A DNA stretch of 64,000 bases from JAVVHH01 sp965199665 (GTDB lineage Bacteria > Pseudomonadota > Alphaproteobacteria > Acetobacterales > Acetobacteraceae), in assembly GCA_965199665.1 (NCBI GenBank), contig OZ241208.1, positions 2,914,001 to 2,978,000 on the forward strand, given 5' to 3'. Position 1 is the stretch's first letter, and each line of letters opens with the position of its first letter. Below the pieces are notes generated by a model. It ran no database searches and was not told the origin of the DNA. It saw only the letters and a list, made by a program, of their open reading frames with translations. Made by a program: the position numbers and the translations under genes. Shown piece by piece: positions 1 through 7,867 of the stretch.

Positions 1-2253
1 TCGCCGCTGGTGATCGACAGCACGGAAACCCCGGTCATCGAGGCGGCGCTGAAGCTGCATGGCGGCAAGCCGATCATCAACTCGATCAATTTCGAGGATG
101 GCGAGGAGGCGGCGCGGGACCGGCTGGCGCTGGCGAAGAAGTTCGGCGCGGCGGTGATCGCGCTGACGATCGACGAGACCGGCATGGCCAAGACGCCGGA
201 CGCCAAGCTCGCCGTGGCGCGCCGGCTGGTGGGGATCGCCGAAGAGTTCGGGCTGCCGCAATCGGACCTGCTGATCGATCCGCTGACGTTCACGGTGGCG
301 ACCGGTAACGAGGACGACCGCAAGCTCGGCGAGTGGACGCTCGAGGGGATCAGGCTGATCCGGGAGCACTTCCCGGACGTGCAGATCGTGCTGGGGCTGT
401 CCAACATCAGCTTCGGGCTCAACCCGGCGGCGCGCGCGGTGCTGAACTCGGTGTTCCTCGATCACGCGGTACGGGCGGGAATGAGCGCGGCGATCGTCCA
501 CGTGAGCAAGATCCGGCCACTGCACCTGATCGCGGCCGAGGAGGTGAAGGTCATGGAGGACCTGATCTTCGACCGGCGGGAGGGGGAGTACGATCCGCTC
601 AAGCGCCTGCTGGAGATGTTCGCCGACCGCAAGGCGGCCGATGCGGTGAAGAAGGTGCGGGCGGAGACGGTCGAAGGGCGGCTGAAGGACCGGATCGTCG
701 ATGGCGACCGGAAGGGTCTGGCCGAGGAGCTGGACGAGGCGCTGGCCAAGATGCCGCCGCTGGACATCATCAACACGGTGCTGCTGGACGGCATGAAGGT
801 GGTGGGCGAGCTGTTCGGGGCTGGCAAGATGCAGCTGCCGTTCGTGCTGCAATCGGCGGAAACGATGAAGGCGGCGGTAGCGCATCTCGAGCCGCACATG
901 GAGCGGATCGAGGGGCAGGAGAAAGGCACCATCGTGCTGGCGACCGTGAAGGGCGACGTGCACGACATTGGGAAGAACCTGGTCGACATCATCCTGACCA
1001 ATAACGGCTACCGGGTGGTCAATCTCGGGATCAAGGTGACGCTGGCCGACATGGTCACCGCGGCGAAGGAGCACCGGGCGCACGCGATCGGCATGAGCGG
1101 GTTGCTGGTCAAGAGCACGGTGGTGATGCGCGAGAACCTCGAGGAGATGGCGCGGCAGGGGCTCGAGATCCCGGTGATGCTGGGCGGGGCCGCGCTGACA
1201 CGGAACTACGTCGAGGACGATTGCGTGCGGGCCTATGCGTGCGGCCGGGTCGCGTACGCCAAGGATGCGTTCGACGGGCTGAGCCTGATGGACAAGGTGA
1301 CCGGCAACGGCTTCGACGATTACCTGGCGGCGGTGCAGTCCAAGCGGGTGGGCAAGGCGCGCAACACGAGCCGGACGCTGGGTCAGGCGGACGCCAAGGC
1401 GTTCCGGCCGGTGGACGTGGCGACGGTGCAGGCGCGTCGGCGGCGGTTGACGCAGGACGTGCCGGCCATGGTGCCGCCGTTCTGGGGCGCGAGGGTGTTG
1501 GAGGCGCCGGCCAAGGCGATCGTTCCGTTCCTGAACGAGCGCAGCCTGTATCAATTCCAGTGGGGGTTCCGGAAGCAGGGGCGGACGTTGGAGGACTTCC
1601 TGGGCTGGGCGAAGCAGGAGCTGCGGCCGGTGATGCGGCGGATGCTGCAGATCTGCGAAGCGGGCGACATCCTGCGGCCGCAGGCGGCATACGGCTATTG
1701 GAAGGCCGCGGGCCAGGGCAACGACCTGATCGTGTTCGCCGAGGATGGCACGACGGAGCTGTGCCGGTTCGCCTTGCCGCGGCAGCCGAAGGAGGACGGG
1801 GAGTGCATCGCCGACTTCTTCCGCGACGTGGACGATGCCGAACGCGACGTGATCGGGTTGCAGGTGGTCACGGTCGGGCAGGCCGCGAGCGACACGGCGC
1901 GGGTGTGGTTCGAGGACAACCGGTATCAGGACTACCTCTACCTGCACGGGCTGTCGGTGGAGATGGCGGAGGCGATGGCGGAGTACACGCACAAGCGGAT
2001 CCGGGCCGAACTCGGCTTCGCCGGCGAGGACGACCGCGACATGGAGAAGATGCTCAGCCAGGGGTATCGAGGCTCACGTTACTCGTTCGGCTACCCCGCT
2101 TGTCCGCGGCTGGAGGACCAGGCGCCGTTGCTGCAGCTCCTCGGAGCGGAACGGGTGGGGGTGTCGATCTCCGATGAGTGGCAGCTGCACCCGGAGCAAT
2201 CCACGAGCGCGATCGTGGTGCTGAACCCGCGGGCGAAATACTTCTCGGTGTAG
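1..2253 (+). CDS. metH: Methionine synthase, cobalamin-dependent, C-terminal part (5'-truncated by window)
   Basis: The frame is open from base 1, so the gene begins outside the window. About 750 residues are visible: the end of the methyltetrahydrofolate (pterin) domain, the B12-binding module with its cap, and the AdoMet-activation domain. The cobalamin-ligand His lies in DVHDIGKN (His at bases 961-963), and the activation domain ends with GSRYSFGYPACP near 2068-2103. The enzyme transfers a methyl group from 5-methyl-THF to homocysteine through cobalamin in the cytosol. The homocysteine-binding domain would lie upstream, either in the same gene or, as in some alphaproteobacteria, in a separate one; this cannot be decided here. 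The stop faces a small convergent gene 5 bp away. Confidence 0.96.
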   Translation, partial: SPLVIDSTETPVIEAALKLHGGKPIINSINFEDGEEAARDRLALAKKFGAAVIALTIDETGMAKTPDAKLAVARRLVGIAEEFGLPQSDLLIDPLTFTVATGNEDDRKLGEWTLEGIRLIREHFPDVQIVLGLSNISFGLNPAARAVLNSVFLDHAVRAGMSAAIVHVSKIRPLHLIAAEEVKVMEDLIFDRREGEYDPLKRLLEMFADRKAADAVKKVRAETVEGRLKDRIVDGDRKGLAEELDEALAKMPPLDIINTVLLDGMKVVGELFGAGKMQLPFVLQSAETMKAAVAHLEPHMERIEGQEKGTIVLATVKGDVHDIGKNLVDIILTNNGYRVVNLGIKVTLADMVTAAKEHRAHAIGMSGLLVKSTVVMRENLEEMARQGLEIPVMLGGAALTRNYVEDDCVRAYACGRVAYAKDAFDGLSLMDKVTGNGFDDYLAAVQSKRVGKARNTSRTLGQADAKAFRPVDVATVQARRRRLTQDVPAMVPPFWGARVLEAPAKAIVPFLNERSLYQFQWGFRKQGRTLEDFLGWAKQELRPVMRRMLQICEAGDILRPQAAYGYWKAAGQGNDLIVFAEDGTTELCRFALPRQPKEDGECIADFFRDVDDAERDVIGLQVVTVGQAASDTARVWFEDNRYQDYLYLHGLSVEMAEAMAEYTHKRIRAELGFAGEDDRDMEKMLSQGYRGSRYSFGYPACPRLEDQAPLLQLLGAERVGVSISDEWQLHPEQSTSAIVVLNPRAKYFSV

Positions 2254-2258
2254 GACGG

Positions 2259-2510
2259 TCAGCGGCGGCCCGGTCGATCGGGCGTCGCAGCTGGGCGGGC
2301 GGCGGCCGGGGCTTTCGGCTTCTCCCCCTGACATGAGCGACGGGCTCCGCTGGTCGGCTGGCCGCCGAAGGTGCAGGGCACGTCGTCCTGAAAGAAGTGC
2401 GGGATGTCCATCGTGACGGTCTTCCGCGCATCGTCGAAGAAGTCGGCCGAGGCGGGCCGGGAGGCAGCCATCAGGCACATGGCGGCGAGCCAGGTCAGTC
2501 GACGGGCCAT
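2259..2510 (-). CDS. Small secreted protein of unknown function
   Basis: This is an 83-residue product. I chose the ATG at 2510 over a longer upstream frame because it begins a clear signal peptide (MARRLTWLAAMCLMAASRP, cleavage likely after ASA near residue 22). The mature part has two cysteines, an aromatic stretch (PHFFQDD) and a Lys/Ala/Pro-rich tail, and would be periplasmic. No family is recognised. It converges on metH with 5 bp between stops and diverges from the small gene at 2650. The coding call rests on the signal peptide and the compact neighbourhood. Confidence 0.6.
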   Translation of the reverse strand: MARRLTWLAAMCLMAASRPASADFFDDARKTVTMDIPHFFQDDVPCTFGGQPTSGARRSCQGEKPKAPAAARPAATPDRPGRR

Positions 2511-2537
2511 GGTGAGGCTCACGAAATGTCTGGCGTT

Positions 2538-2564
2538 GGAACCCGAGTCCGGCCGCTTGGTTCC
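2538..2564. promoter_or_regulatory. Inverted repeat GGAACC-N15-GGTTCC in a divergent intergenic region
   Basis: GGAACC at 2538-2543 and GGTTCC at 2559-2564 lie between the divergent starts at 2510 and 2650. On both strands the element reads GGAAC-N16-GGTT, close to the alphaproteobacterial EcfG general-stress promoter (GGAAC-N16/17-CGTT). It could be a back-to-back promoter pair or an operator. This is inference from sequence only. Confidence 0.25.
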
Positions 2565-2649
2565 CGAAACGATCGGGCCAGCCGGCCCTGCGATAACCGG
2601 TCGTTTACCCGGCGCTGGTACGATCGAGCTCTGACAGCCGGGGAGCACC

Positions 2650-2826
2650 ATGACCTACGACAGATCGCGACGGTATCGCGGGCCGGACCCGGCGCTGCTA
2701 CGCCAGTTGCAGGGCAAGCCGCCGGGCTCGATCGTCGATCAGCCGGCGACCCCGTTCGAGCACGCCTTCATGGCGTGGGCTTTGGTCGCCATGTTCGCCG
2801 TCAGCATCATGGTGACGCTGACGTAG
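2650..2826 (+). CDS. Small single-pass membrane protein
   Basis: This 58-residue frame starts at ATG 2650 with a good Shine-Dalgarno (GGGGAG, 5 nt upstream). The N-terminal half is polar and basic (MTYDRSRRYRGPDPALLRQL). The C-terminal 20 residues form one hydrophobic segment (FMAWALVAMFAVSIMVTL) ending at the stop, as in C-tail-anchored or short inner-membrane proteins. It sits 10 bp before the convergent 3' end of prfB. No family is recognised; the evidence is the ribosome-binding site plus the clean amphipathic-to-transmembrane layout. Confidence 0.6.
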   Translation: MTYDRSRRYRGPDPALLRQLQGKPPGSIVDQPATPFEHAFMAWALVAMFAVSIMVTLT

Positions 2827-2836
2827 CTTTTCGCGG

Positions 2837-3968
2837 CTACTGCGCCTGCGCGCTGGCGTCGCTGCGCGTGGCGCCGACTCGGGCGGCCAGGGCGGCGGAC
2901 ATGAAATCGTCGAGGTGGCCATCCAGCACGGCGGCCGGGTTGCCGGTTTCGACACCGGTGCGCAAGTCTTTCACGAGCTGGTAGGGCGCCAGGACGTAGG
3001 ATCGGATCTGGTGGCCCCAGCCAATCTCGGTCTTGGCGTCCTCCTGGGCGGCGGAGACGGCCTCGCGCTTCTCCAACTCGCGCTCGTACATTTTGGCCTT
3101 CAGCATCGTCATTGCGGCAGCCCGGTTGCGGTGCTGAGAGCGGTCGGTCTGGCAGGCGACGATGATGCCGGTCGGGACATGGGTGATACGGATGGCGGAT
3201 TCCGTCTTGTTCACGTGCTGGCCGCCGGCACCGGACGCGCGAAAGGTATCGATCTTCAGGTCGGCCTCGTTGACCTCGATCTCGATGTTGTCGTCCACGA
3301 CCGGATAGACCCAGACGCTGGCGAAGCTGGTCTGGCGGCGGGCATTGGCGTCGAACGGGCTGATGCGGACGAGGCGATGCACGCCGGCCTCCGTCTTGAG
3401 CCAGCCATAGGCGTTGGGCCCGGTCACCTGCAGGGTGGCGGATTTGATGCCGGCCTGCTCGCCTTCGCTCTGCTCCATGAGCTGGACCTTGTAACCGTGC
3501 TGCTCGGCCCAGCGGGAGTACATGCGGGCGAGCATCTCCGCCCAATCCTGCGCTTCCGTGCCGCCCGCGCCGGAGTTGACCTCGAGGTAGGCGTCATTCG
3601 CGTCGGCTTCGCCGGAGAGCAGGCTCTCGATCTCGCGGCGCTTGGCCTCCTCGAGAATACGCTGAAGCGTGGCGCGGCCATCGGTGGCCATCTCGGCATC
3701 GCCCTCGGCTTCGGCGAGCGCAATCAGCTCGACAGAGTCCGCGGCCTCCGTTTCCATCGATTTCAGCCCGTCGATCAGCCCGGCGAGGCGGTTGCGCTCG
3801 CGCATCAAGGCCTGGGCCGCGGTGGCGTCGGCCCAGAGCGCCGGGTCCTCCGCCTGGGCGTTCAGCTCCTCTAGGCGGCCAAGGGCGACATCCCAGTCAA
3901 AGATGCCTCCGGAGCAAGGCGAAAGTCTGCCGCAGCTGCTCGTTCAGGGCTTCGGATTCCGTGGACAT
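2837..3968 (-). CDS. prfB: Peptide chain release factor 2, expressed through a +1 programmed frameshift
   Basis: Translation starts at ATG 3968, reads 23 codons (MSTESEALNEQL...), meets an in-frame UGA (3899-3897) and must shift +1 to continue for 353 more codons, giving about 376 residues, the normal RF2 length. The product releases peptides at UGA and UAA. The tripeptide stop-codon reader SPF is at about residues 203-205 and the catalytic GGQ at about 248-250, matching E. coli RF2 spacing. The gene starts 6 bp after mrcA, so it is probably in that operon. Expression is autoregulated: low RF2 lets ribosomes pause at UGA and shift. Confidence 0.96.
3896..3908 (-). promoter_or_regulatory. prfB +1 programmed ribosomal frameshift site
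   Basis: On the minus strand the site reads CGG AGG CAT CTT TGA C. It contains an internal Shine-Dalgarno-like GGAGG, the slippery CUU codon (Leu23) and UGA followed by C, the poor termination context of the classical RF2 recoding signal. Slipping from CUU to UUU-phase reads GAC (Asp24) and joins the long downstream frame exactly. Confidence 0.93.
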
Positions 3969-3974
3969 GGGGGG

Positions 3975-6566
3975 CTAATATAGGCCGCCCACGCCGCTAT
4001 CAATGCCGATCCCGGTGCCGACGCCCGGCCCAACGCCGCTGACCTCGGTGTTGTCGCCATCCGACGGGGCGCTGCCGCCGCCGATGGTGGGCCCGGAGGC
4101 GCCGGGGGACTGGTCGGCCTTGAACGCGTCGGTGCGCGGGCCGTAGCCGCTGTCCCACGTCGCCAGCTTGAGGCCCTCGGGCATCTTGAATTGCAACGTG
4201 GGCCGGTTCTTGAGTGCGACGGCCATGTAGTCGTGCCAGATCGGCGCCGCGACGGAGCCGCCGGTCTCCTTCTCGCCCAAGGACGCGTTGTTGTCGAAAC
4301 CCACCCAGACGGCCGTCACGAGGTCGGGCGTGAAGCCGACGAACCAGACGTCGTTGCTCTCCTGGGTGGTCCCGGTCTTGCCGGCGATGTTGTGGCCCAG
4401 CCCGGCCCCGGCGGCGTATCCGCTGCCCTTGGACACCACGCCCTGCATCATGGTGATGAGCTGGAACGTGCTGGCCGGGTCGGCGATCTGGCGGCGATTG
4501 TCGACCAGGGTGGGCGGCTTGGACGGGTCGGCGCAGCCCTGGCAGTCGATGCCGCTGGGGCGCCAGATCAGCTTGCCTTCCCGGTCCTGCACGCCGTCGA
4601 CCAGCGAGGGCAGCACTTCCTTGCCGCCCATGGCCAGCCCGGCATAGGCGGAAGCCTGTCGCAGCACGGTGGTCTCGACGGCGCCCAGCGCGGCCGGCAG
4701 CACCTTGGGCATGCTGTCGACCACGTGAAAGGCCATGGCGTTCTGGGCCACCGCGTCCATGCCGACCTTGTCGGCGAGGCGGATGGTGACGAGGTTGAGC
4801 GACTTCTCCAGCGCGATCCGCATCGGCAGCGGTCCCGCGAAGGTCATGCCGAAATTGTTGGGCCGCCACACACCCTGCGACGTGCGCTGCTCGAACGGGG
4901 CGTCCAGCACGCGCTGGCTGGGCGACAGGCCGGCTTCCAGCGCGGTGAGGTAGACCATCGGCTTGAACGAGCTGCCGGGTTGGCGCTCGGCCTGGGTCGC
5001 GCGGTTGAACTGGCTGGCATCGAAGCTCCAACCGCCGACCATGGCCAGCACACGGCCGGTCTGCGGCTCCATGGACACCAGTGCGCCTTGCACCTCCGGC
5101 ACCTGCCGCAGCAAGACACGATCAGCTCGGCCGGGTTTGGCGTCGGTGCCACCGCCTTGCGGCTCGACCATCACGAGATCGCCCACGGACAGCACGTCCT
5201 TGAGGCTGCGCGGCGTGGCACCGCGGGTCGCGCCGCGGCGGGGCCGGGCCCAACCGGTATCGGCCAGAAGCATCGTCCCGAGCTGGGACCGGCCGCCGCC
5301 CTCCCCGCCGCGCTCGATCCAGCCGACCTTGGCCTCGCGCGCATCCACGGTAAGCGCCACCGCGAGGCGCCATTCCGGCAACATGCCGGGCGGGCGGGCG
5401 GTCTCGGCCAGGCGGTTGCTCCAGCCATCGCTGAGCGACGATTCGCCGGCCAGGCGGCCGACGGGGCCGCGCCATCCACCATGGGCCCGGTCATAGGCCA
5501 TCAGCCCGGCGCGCAACGCCTTGTCGCCCGCAGCCTGCAAGGCCGGGTCGAGGCTGGTGCGGACGGTGTAGCCGCCGGTGGTGGTCAGGTCGGCGCCGAA
5601 CCGGTCGACCAGCTGGCGGCGGACCTCCTCCGAATACCAGTCGCCGCCCGGGATCGGCTCCTGCCGGCGGAAGGCGGCCGGCTTGATGGGCGTCGTCTTG
5701 GCGGCGGCTGCCTGCGCGACAGTGATGGCGTGATCGTCGGCCATGCGATCCAGCACCCAATCGCGGCGGGCCTTGGCGGCGTCGGGCGAGCGGAACGGGT
5801 TGTAGTTGTTGGGCGCCTTGGGCAATGCGGCCAGGAAGGCGGCCTCCGGCAGGGTCAGCTCGTCCAGCGTCTTGTTGAAGTAGGCGGCCGCGGCGGCGGC
5901 GACGCCGTAGGCCTGCTGCCCGAGGTAGATCTCGTTGAGGTAAAGCTCCAGCACGTGCTCCTTGCTCATCGAATCGTCGATGCGCAGCGCCAGGATCAGC
6001 TCCTTCACCTTGCGCGCCAGGCTCACCTCGTTGCCGAGCACCATGTTCTTGGCGACCTGCTGCGTGATGGTGGAGGCGCCGATCGGGCGGCGGCCGCTGC
6101 CATAGCTCATCACGTCCGACAGCCCGGCGCGGGCGATGGCCACCGGGTCGACGCCGCGATGGGTCCAGAACTTCTGGTCCTCCGCCGAGATGAAGGCCTG
6201 CTTGACCATGTCGGGGATGGCTTTGATCGGCACGAAGATGCGGCGCTCGGTGGCGAACTCGGCCAGCAGGCGGTCGTCGCCGGCATAGACGCGGCTCATG
6301 ACCTTGGGCTGGTAGGTGCGCAGCCCGTCGATGGAGGGCAGCTCGGCCGCGTAGCGCTGGTAGGTGTGCCAGGCAAAGGCGCCGGCGGCGAGGCCGCCGA
6401 GCAGGCCCAGCATGAGGAACAGCCCGATCACCCGGCGGACGAACAGCCAGAAACCGCCGCGGCGCCGCTCCGGACGGGAACGCTCCGGACGGGGAGACTC
6501 GGGCGGCGGCTTGGCCGCCAGCCGATCCCGCGGCGACACGCCGCTCAACTCACCTTTGTTCGCCAT
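3975..6566 (-). CDS. mrcA: Penicillin-binding protein 1A (glycosyltransferase/transpeptidase)
   Basis: This 863-residue class A PBP polymerises lipid II and crosslinks peptidoglycan in the periplasm. It has a basic, Pro-rich cytoplasmic tail (1-40), a transmembrane anchor (about 45-67) and a GT51 domain with the catalytic Glu in SAEDQKFW (Glu129) and the ASTITQQ motif (about 164-170). The transpeptidase domain has the SxxK serine at Ser532 (PGSSFKP), an SLN motif (EKSLN) and KTG at 730-732. The C-terminus ends in a Gly/Ser-rich tail. It lies between amiC and prfB on the same strand, 18 bp after amiC, suggesting a wall-synthesis operon. Confidence 0.96.
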   Translation of the reverse strand: MANKGELSGVSPRDRLAAKPPPESPRPERSRPERRRGGFWLFVRRVIGLFLMLGLLGGLAAGAFAWHTYQRYAAELPSIDGLRTYQPKVMSRVYAGDDRLLAEFATERRIFVPIKAIPDMVKQAFISAEDQKFWTHRGVDPVAIARAGLSDVMSYGSGRRPIGASTITQQVAKNMVLGNEVSLARKVKELILALRIDDSMSKEHVLELYLNEIYLGQQAYGVAAAAAAYFNKTLDELTLPEAAFLAALPKAPNNYNPFRSPDAAKARRDWVLDRMADDHAITVAQAAAAKTTPIKPAAFRRQEPIPGGDWYSEEVRRQLVDRFGADLTTTGGYTVRTSLDPALQAAGDKALRAGLMAYDRAHGGWRGPVGRLAGESSLSDGWSNRLAETARPPGMLPEWRLAVALTVDAREAKVGWIERGGEGGGRSQLGTMLLADTGWARPRRGATRGATPRSLKDVLSVGDLVMVEPQGGGTDAKPGRADRVLLRQVPEVQGALVSMEPQTGRVLAMVGGWSFDASQFNRATQAERQPGSSFKPMVYLTALEAGLSPSQRVLDAPFEQRTSQGVWRPNNFGMTFAGPLPMRIALEKSLNLVTIRLADKVGMDAVAQNAMAFHVVDSMPKVLPAALGAVETTVLRQASAYAGLAMGGKEVLPSLVDGVQDREGKLIWRPSGIDCQGCADPSKPPTLVDNRRQIADPASTFQLITMMQGVVSKGSGYAAGAGLGHNIAGKTGTTQESNDVWFVGFTPDLVTAVWVGFDNNASLGEKETGGSVAAPIWHDYMAVALKNRPTLQFKMPEGLKLATWDSGYGPRTDAFKADQSPGASGPTIGGGSAPSDGDNTEVSGVGPGVGTGIGIDSGVGGLY

Positions 6567-6584
6567 TCGTCGTCGCCTTGTAAC

Positions 6585-7418
6585 TCAGCCCGCCGCGGTG
6601 TGGGCGATGGGGCCGCGTGATTGGAGGAACGCCTCCACGGCGGCGCGCATGGCCGCCGCGATGCGGGCGCGATGATCGGGACGGCGCAGCGCCGCCTCGT
6701 CCCGCGGGTTGGACATGAACCCCATCTCGACCAGGACGCTGGGGATCTCGGCGGCGCGCAGCACGGCGAAGCGGGCGTGCCGCGCCGGGTTAGCGAGCAG
6801 GCCGATCTGCGGCGACAGCGCGCCCACGACCTGACGCGCCATGCGGGCGGACCCGGCGCGGGTTTCCTCGCGCACCAGGCTGGACAGGATGTCGGCCACG
6901 GCGGGCGGCACGTTGCGGAAGCGGGGGCCGCCGAAGCGGTCGGCACTGTTCTCGCGCTTCGCCAGGTCGGCCGTTTGCTGATCCGACGCGGCATCGGAGA
7001 GGGTGTAGACGCTGGCGCCATGGACGGAGGGGTCGCCGAGGGCGTCGGCGTGCATGGAGACGAACAAGGCCGCACCCTGCGCCTGCGCGATGTCCACCCG
7101 GGCGTGCAGCGGCAGGAACACGTCGCGGCTGCGGGTCAGCGCGACCCGGCAGACCGACGCCGCGAGCAATTGCCGTCGCAGCTCCTGCGCGGCGGCGAAG
7201 GCAATGTGTTTCTCGTAGGTGCCGCTGACGCCGATGGCGCCCGGATCCTTGCCGCCATGACCGGGATCAAGCACGATCAGGGGTAATGGCGGACGGGCCG
7301 GGCGCAGCGCGGGCCGCGGGGCCTTGCGCGCCTGCGCGAGGCGCAACTGGGCGCTCGCCGCCGGCAGGGCCGCGGCGGCGAGCAAGAAGCGTCGTGACAG
7401 CAGGAACGCCGGAGCCAT
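6585..7418 (-). CDS. amiC: N-acetylmuramoyl-L-alanine amidase, AmiC type
   Basis: This 277-residue amidase_3 hydrolase cleaves the amide bond between MurNAc and L-Ala during wall remodelling. The N-terminus carries a Tat-like signal (LSRRFLLAAAALPAASA). The zinc-binding motif DPGHGGKDPGAIG is near residues 51-63, followed by the ligand Glu region (GTYEKH), SMHADA and the catalytic VLVEMGFMSN segment near the C-terminus. It is shorter than E. coli AmiC because the AMIN domain is absent. It is first in the run amiC-mrcA-prfB. No Shine-Dalgarno is obvious before the ATG. Confidence 0.93.
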   Translation of the reverse strand: MAPAFLLSRRFLLAAAALPAASAQLRLAQARKAPRPALRPARPPLPLIVLDPGHGGKDPGAIGVSGTYEKHIAFAAAQELRRQLLAASVCRVALTRSRDVFLPLHARVDIAQAQGAALFVSMHADALGDPSVHGASVYTLSDAASDQQTADLAKRENSADRFGGPRFRNVPPAVADILSSLVREETRAGSARMARQVVGALSPQIGLLANPARHARFAVLRAAEIPSVLVEMGFMSNPRDEAALRRPDHRARIAAAMRAAVEAFLQSRGPIAHTAAG

Positions 7419-7751
7419 CTCATTTTAATAACACATCGCGGTCCGGCTTGCATGTGCCGGCGCGCCATGACTCTTGCGAGCGCAACCGGTTTGCGTCATC
7501 TTTGCAACCGACCCGGCGACTGGGGTCTTGATGGGCATGCTGCGATTTAGCCAGCGCGGCCCGCAATTCCGGTCGCCAACCGCGCCGCGCGGTTTTCGCG
7601 CGCCGGAGTCCGGTCGCCTTCATCGGGCGGCGCACGCTGGTGCTTCGTTGAAGAATCCAGGGCGCACCGTTCATCTGCCAGGGATGCTCATGTCAGCCGA
7701 CGCGTTGGTTCCGTTTTTCACTCGAACGACCGCGTCGCGCGCATCCCTTCA

Positions 7752-7765
7752 CGCCCTTTCGGGCG
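7752..7765 (+). promoter_or_regulatory. Stem-loop 1 in rne leader
   Basis: CGCCC (7752-7756) pairs with GGGCG (7761-7765) around a TTTC loop. It lies about 100 nt upstream of the rne start. It is a short GC hairpin without a T tract, so it is not a terminator; a leader RNA element is inferred. Confidence 0.35.
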
Positions 7766-7815
7766 CCCAGTCGCCTCTCCCCTTCCCTTTCCGCCGCGCG
7801 CCCGACGCGCTCCCA

Positions 7816-7831
7816 AGCCGCTTCGGCGGCT
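7816..7831 (+). promoter_or_regulatory. Stem-loop 2 (UUCG tetraloop) in rne leader
   Basis: AGCCGC (7816-7821) and GCGGCT (7826-7831) form a perfect 6-bp stem closed by the extra-stable C(UUCG)G tetraloop. It ends 36 nt before the rne ATG. The position suits a structured leader sensed by RNase E; this role is inferred by analogy with other rne genes. Confidence 0.45.
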
Positions 7832-7867
7832 GGCCCAGGCGCGCGGCTCCTCGGAGTTCATCCGTTC

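Larger units (their letters stand above)
7419..7867. promoter_or_regulatory. 449-bp divergent intergenic region: amiC promoter side and long rne leader
   Basis: I see no convincing gene here; the open frames lack codon bias and a ribosome-binding site. The amiC-proximal edge has an AT-rich block whose minus strand reads TATTAA at 7430-7425, six bases before the amiC ATG. The rne-proximal half contains two compact stem-loops (listed separately). RNase E mRNAs in proteobacteria typically carry long 5' leaders used for autoregulation, which fits the size of this gap. The rne promoter itself could not be assigned. Confidence 0.5.

Noticed and set aside
4191..6620. An 809-codon open frame on the plus strand antisense to mrcA
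   Set aside because: It lies opposite a complete PBP1A with all motifs; the antisense product is His/Gly/Ala-rich with no domain, a typical GC-rich shadow.
7474..7867. Plus-strand open frames upstream of rne
   Set aside because: No Shine-Dalgarno, unusual composition and overlap with leader stem-loops; treated as untranslated leader.
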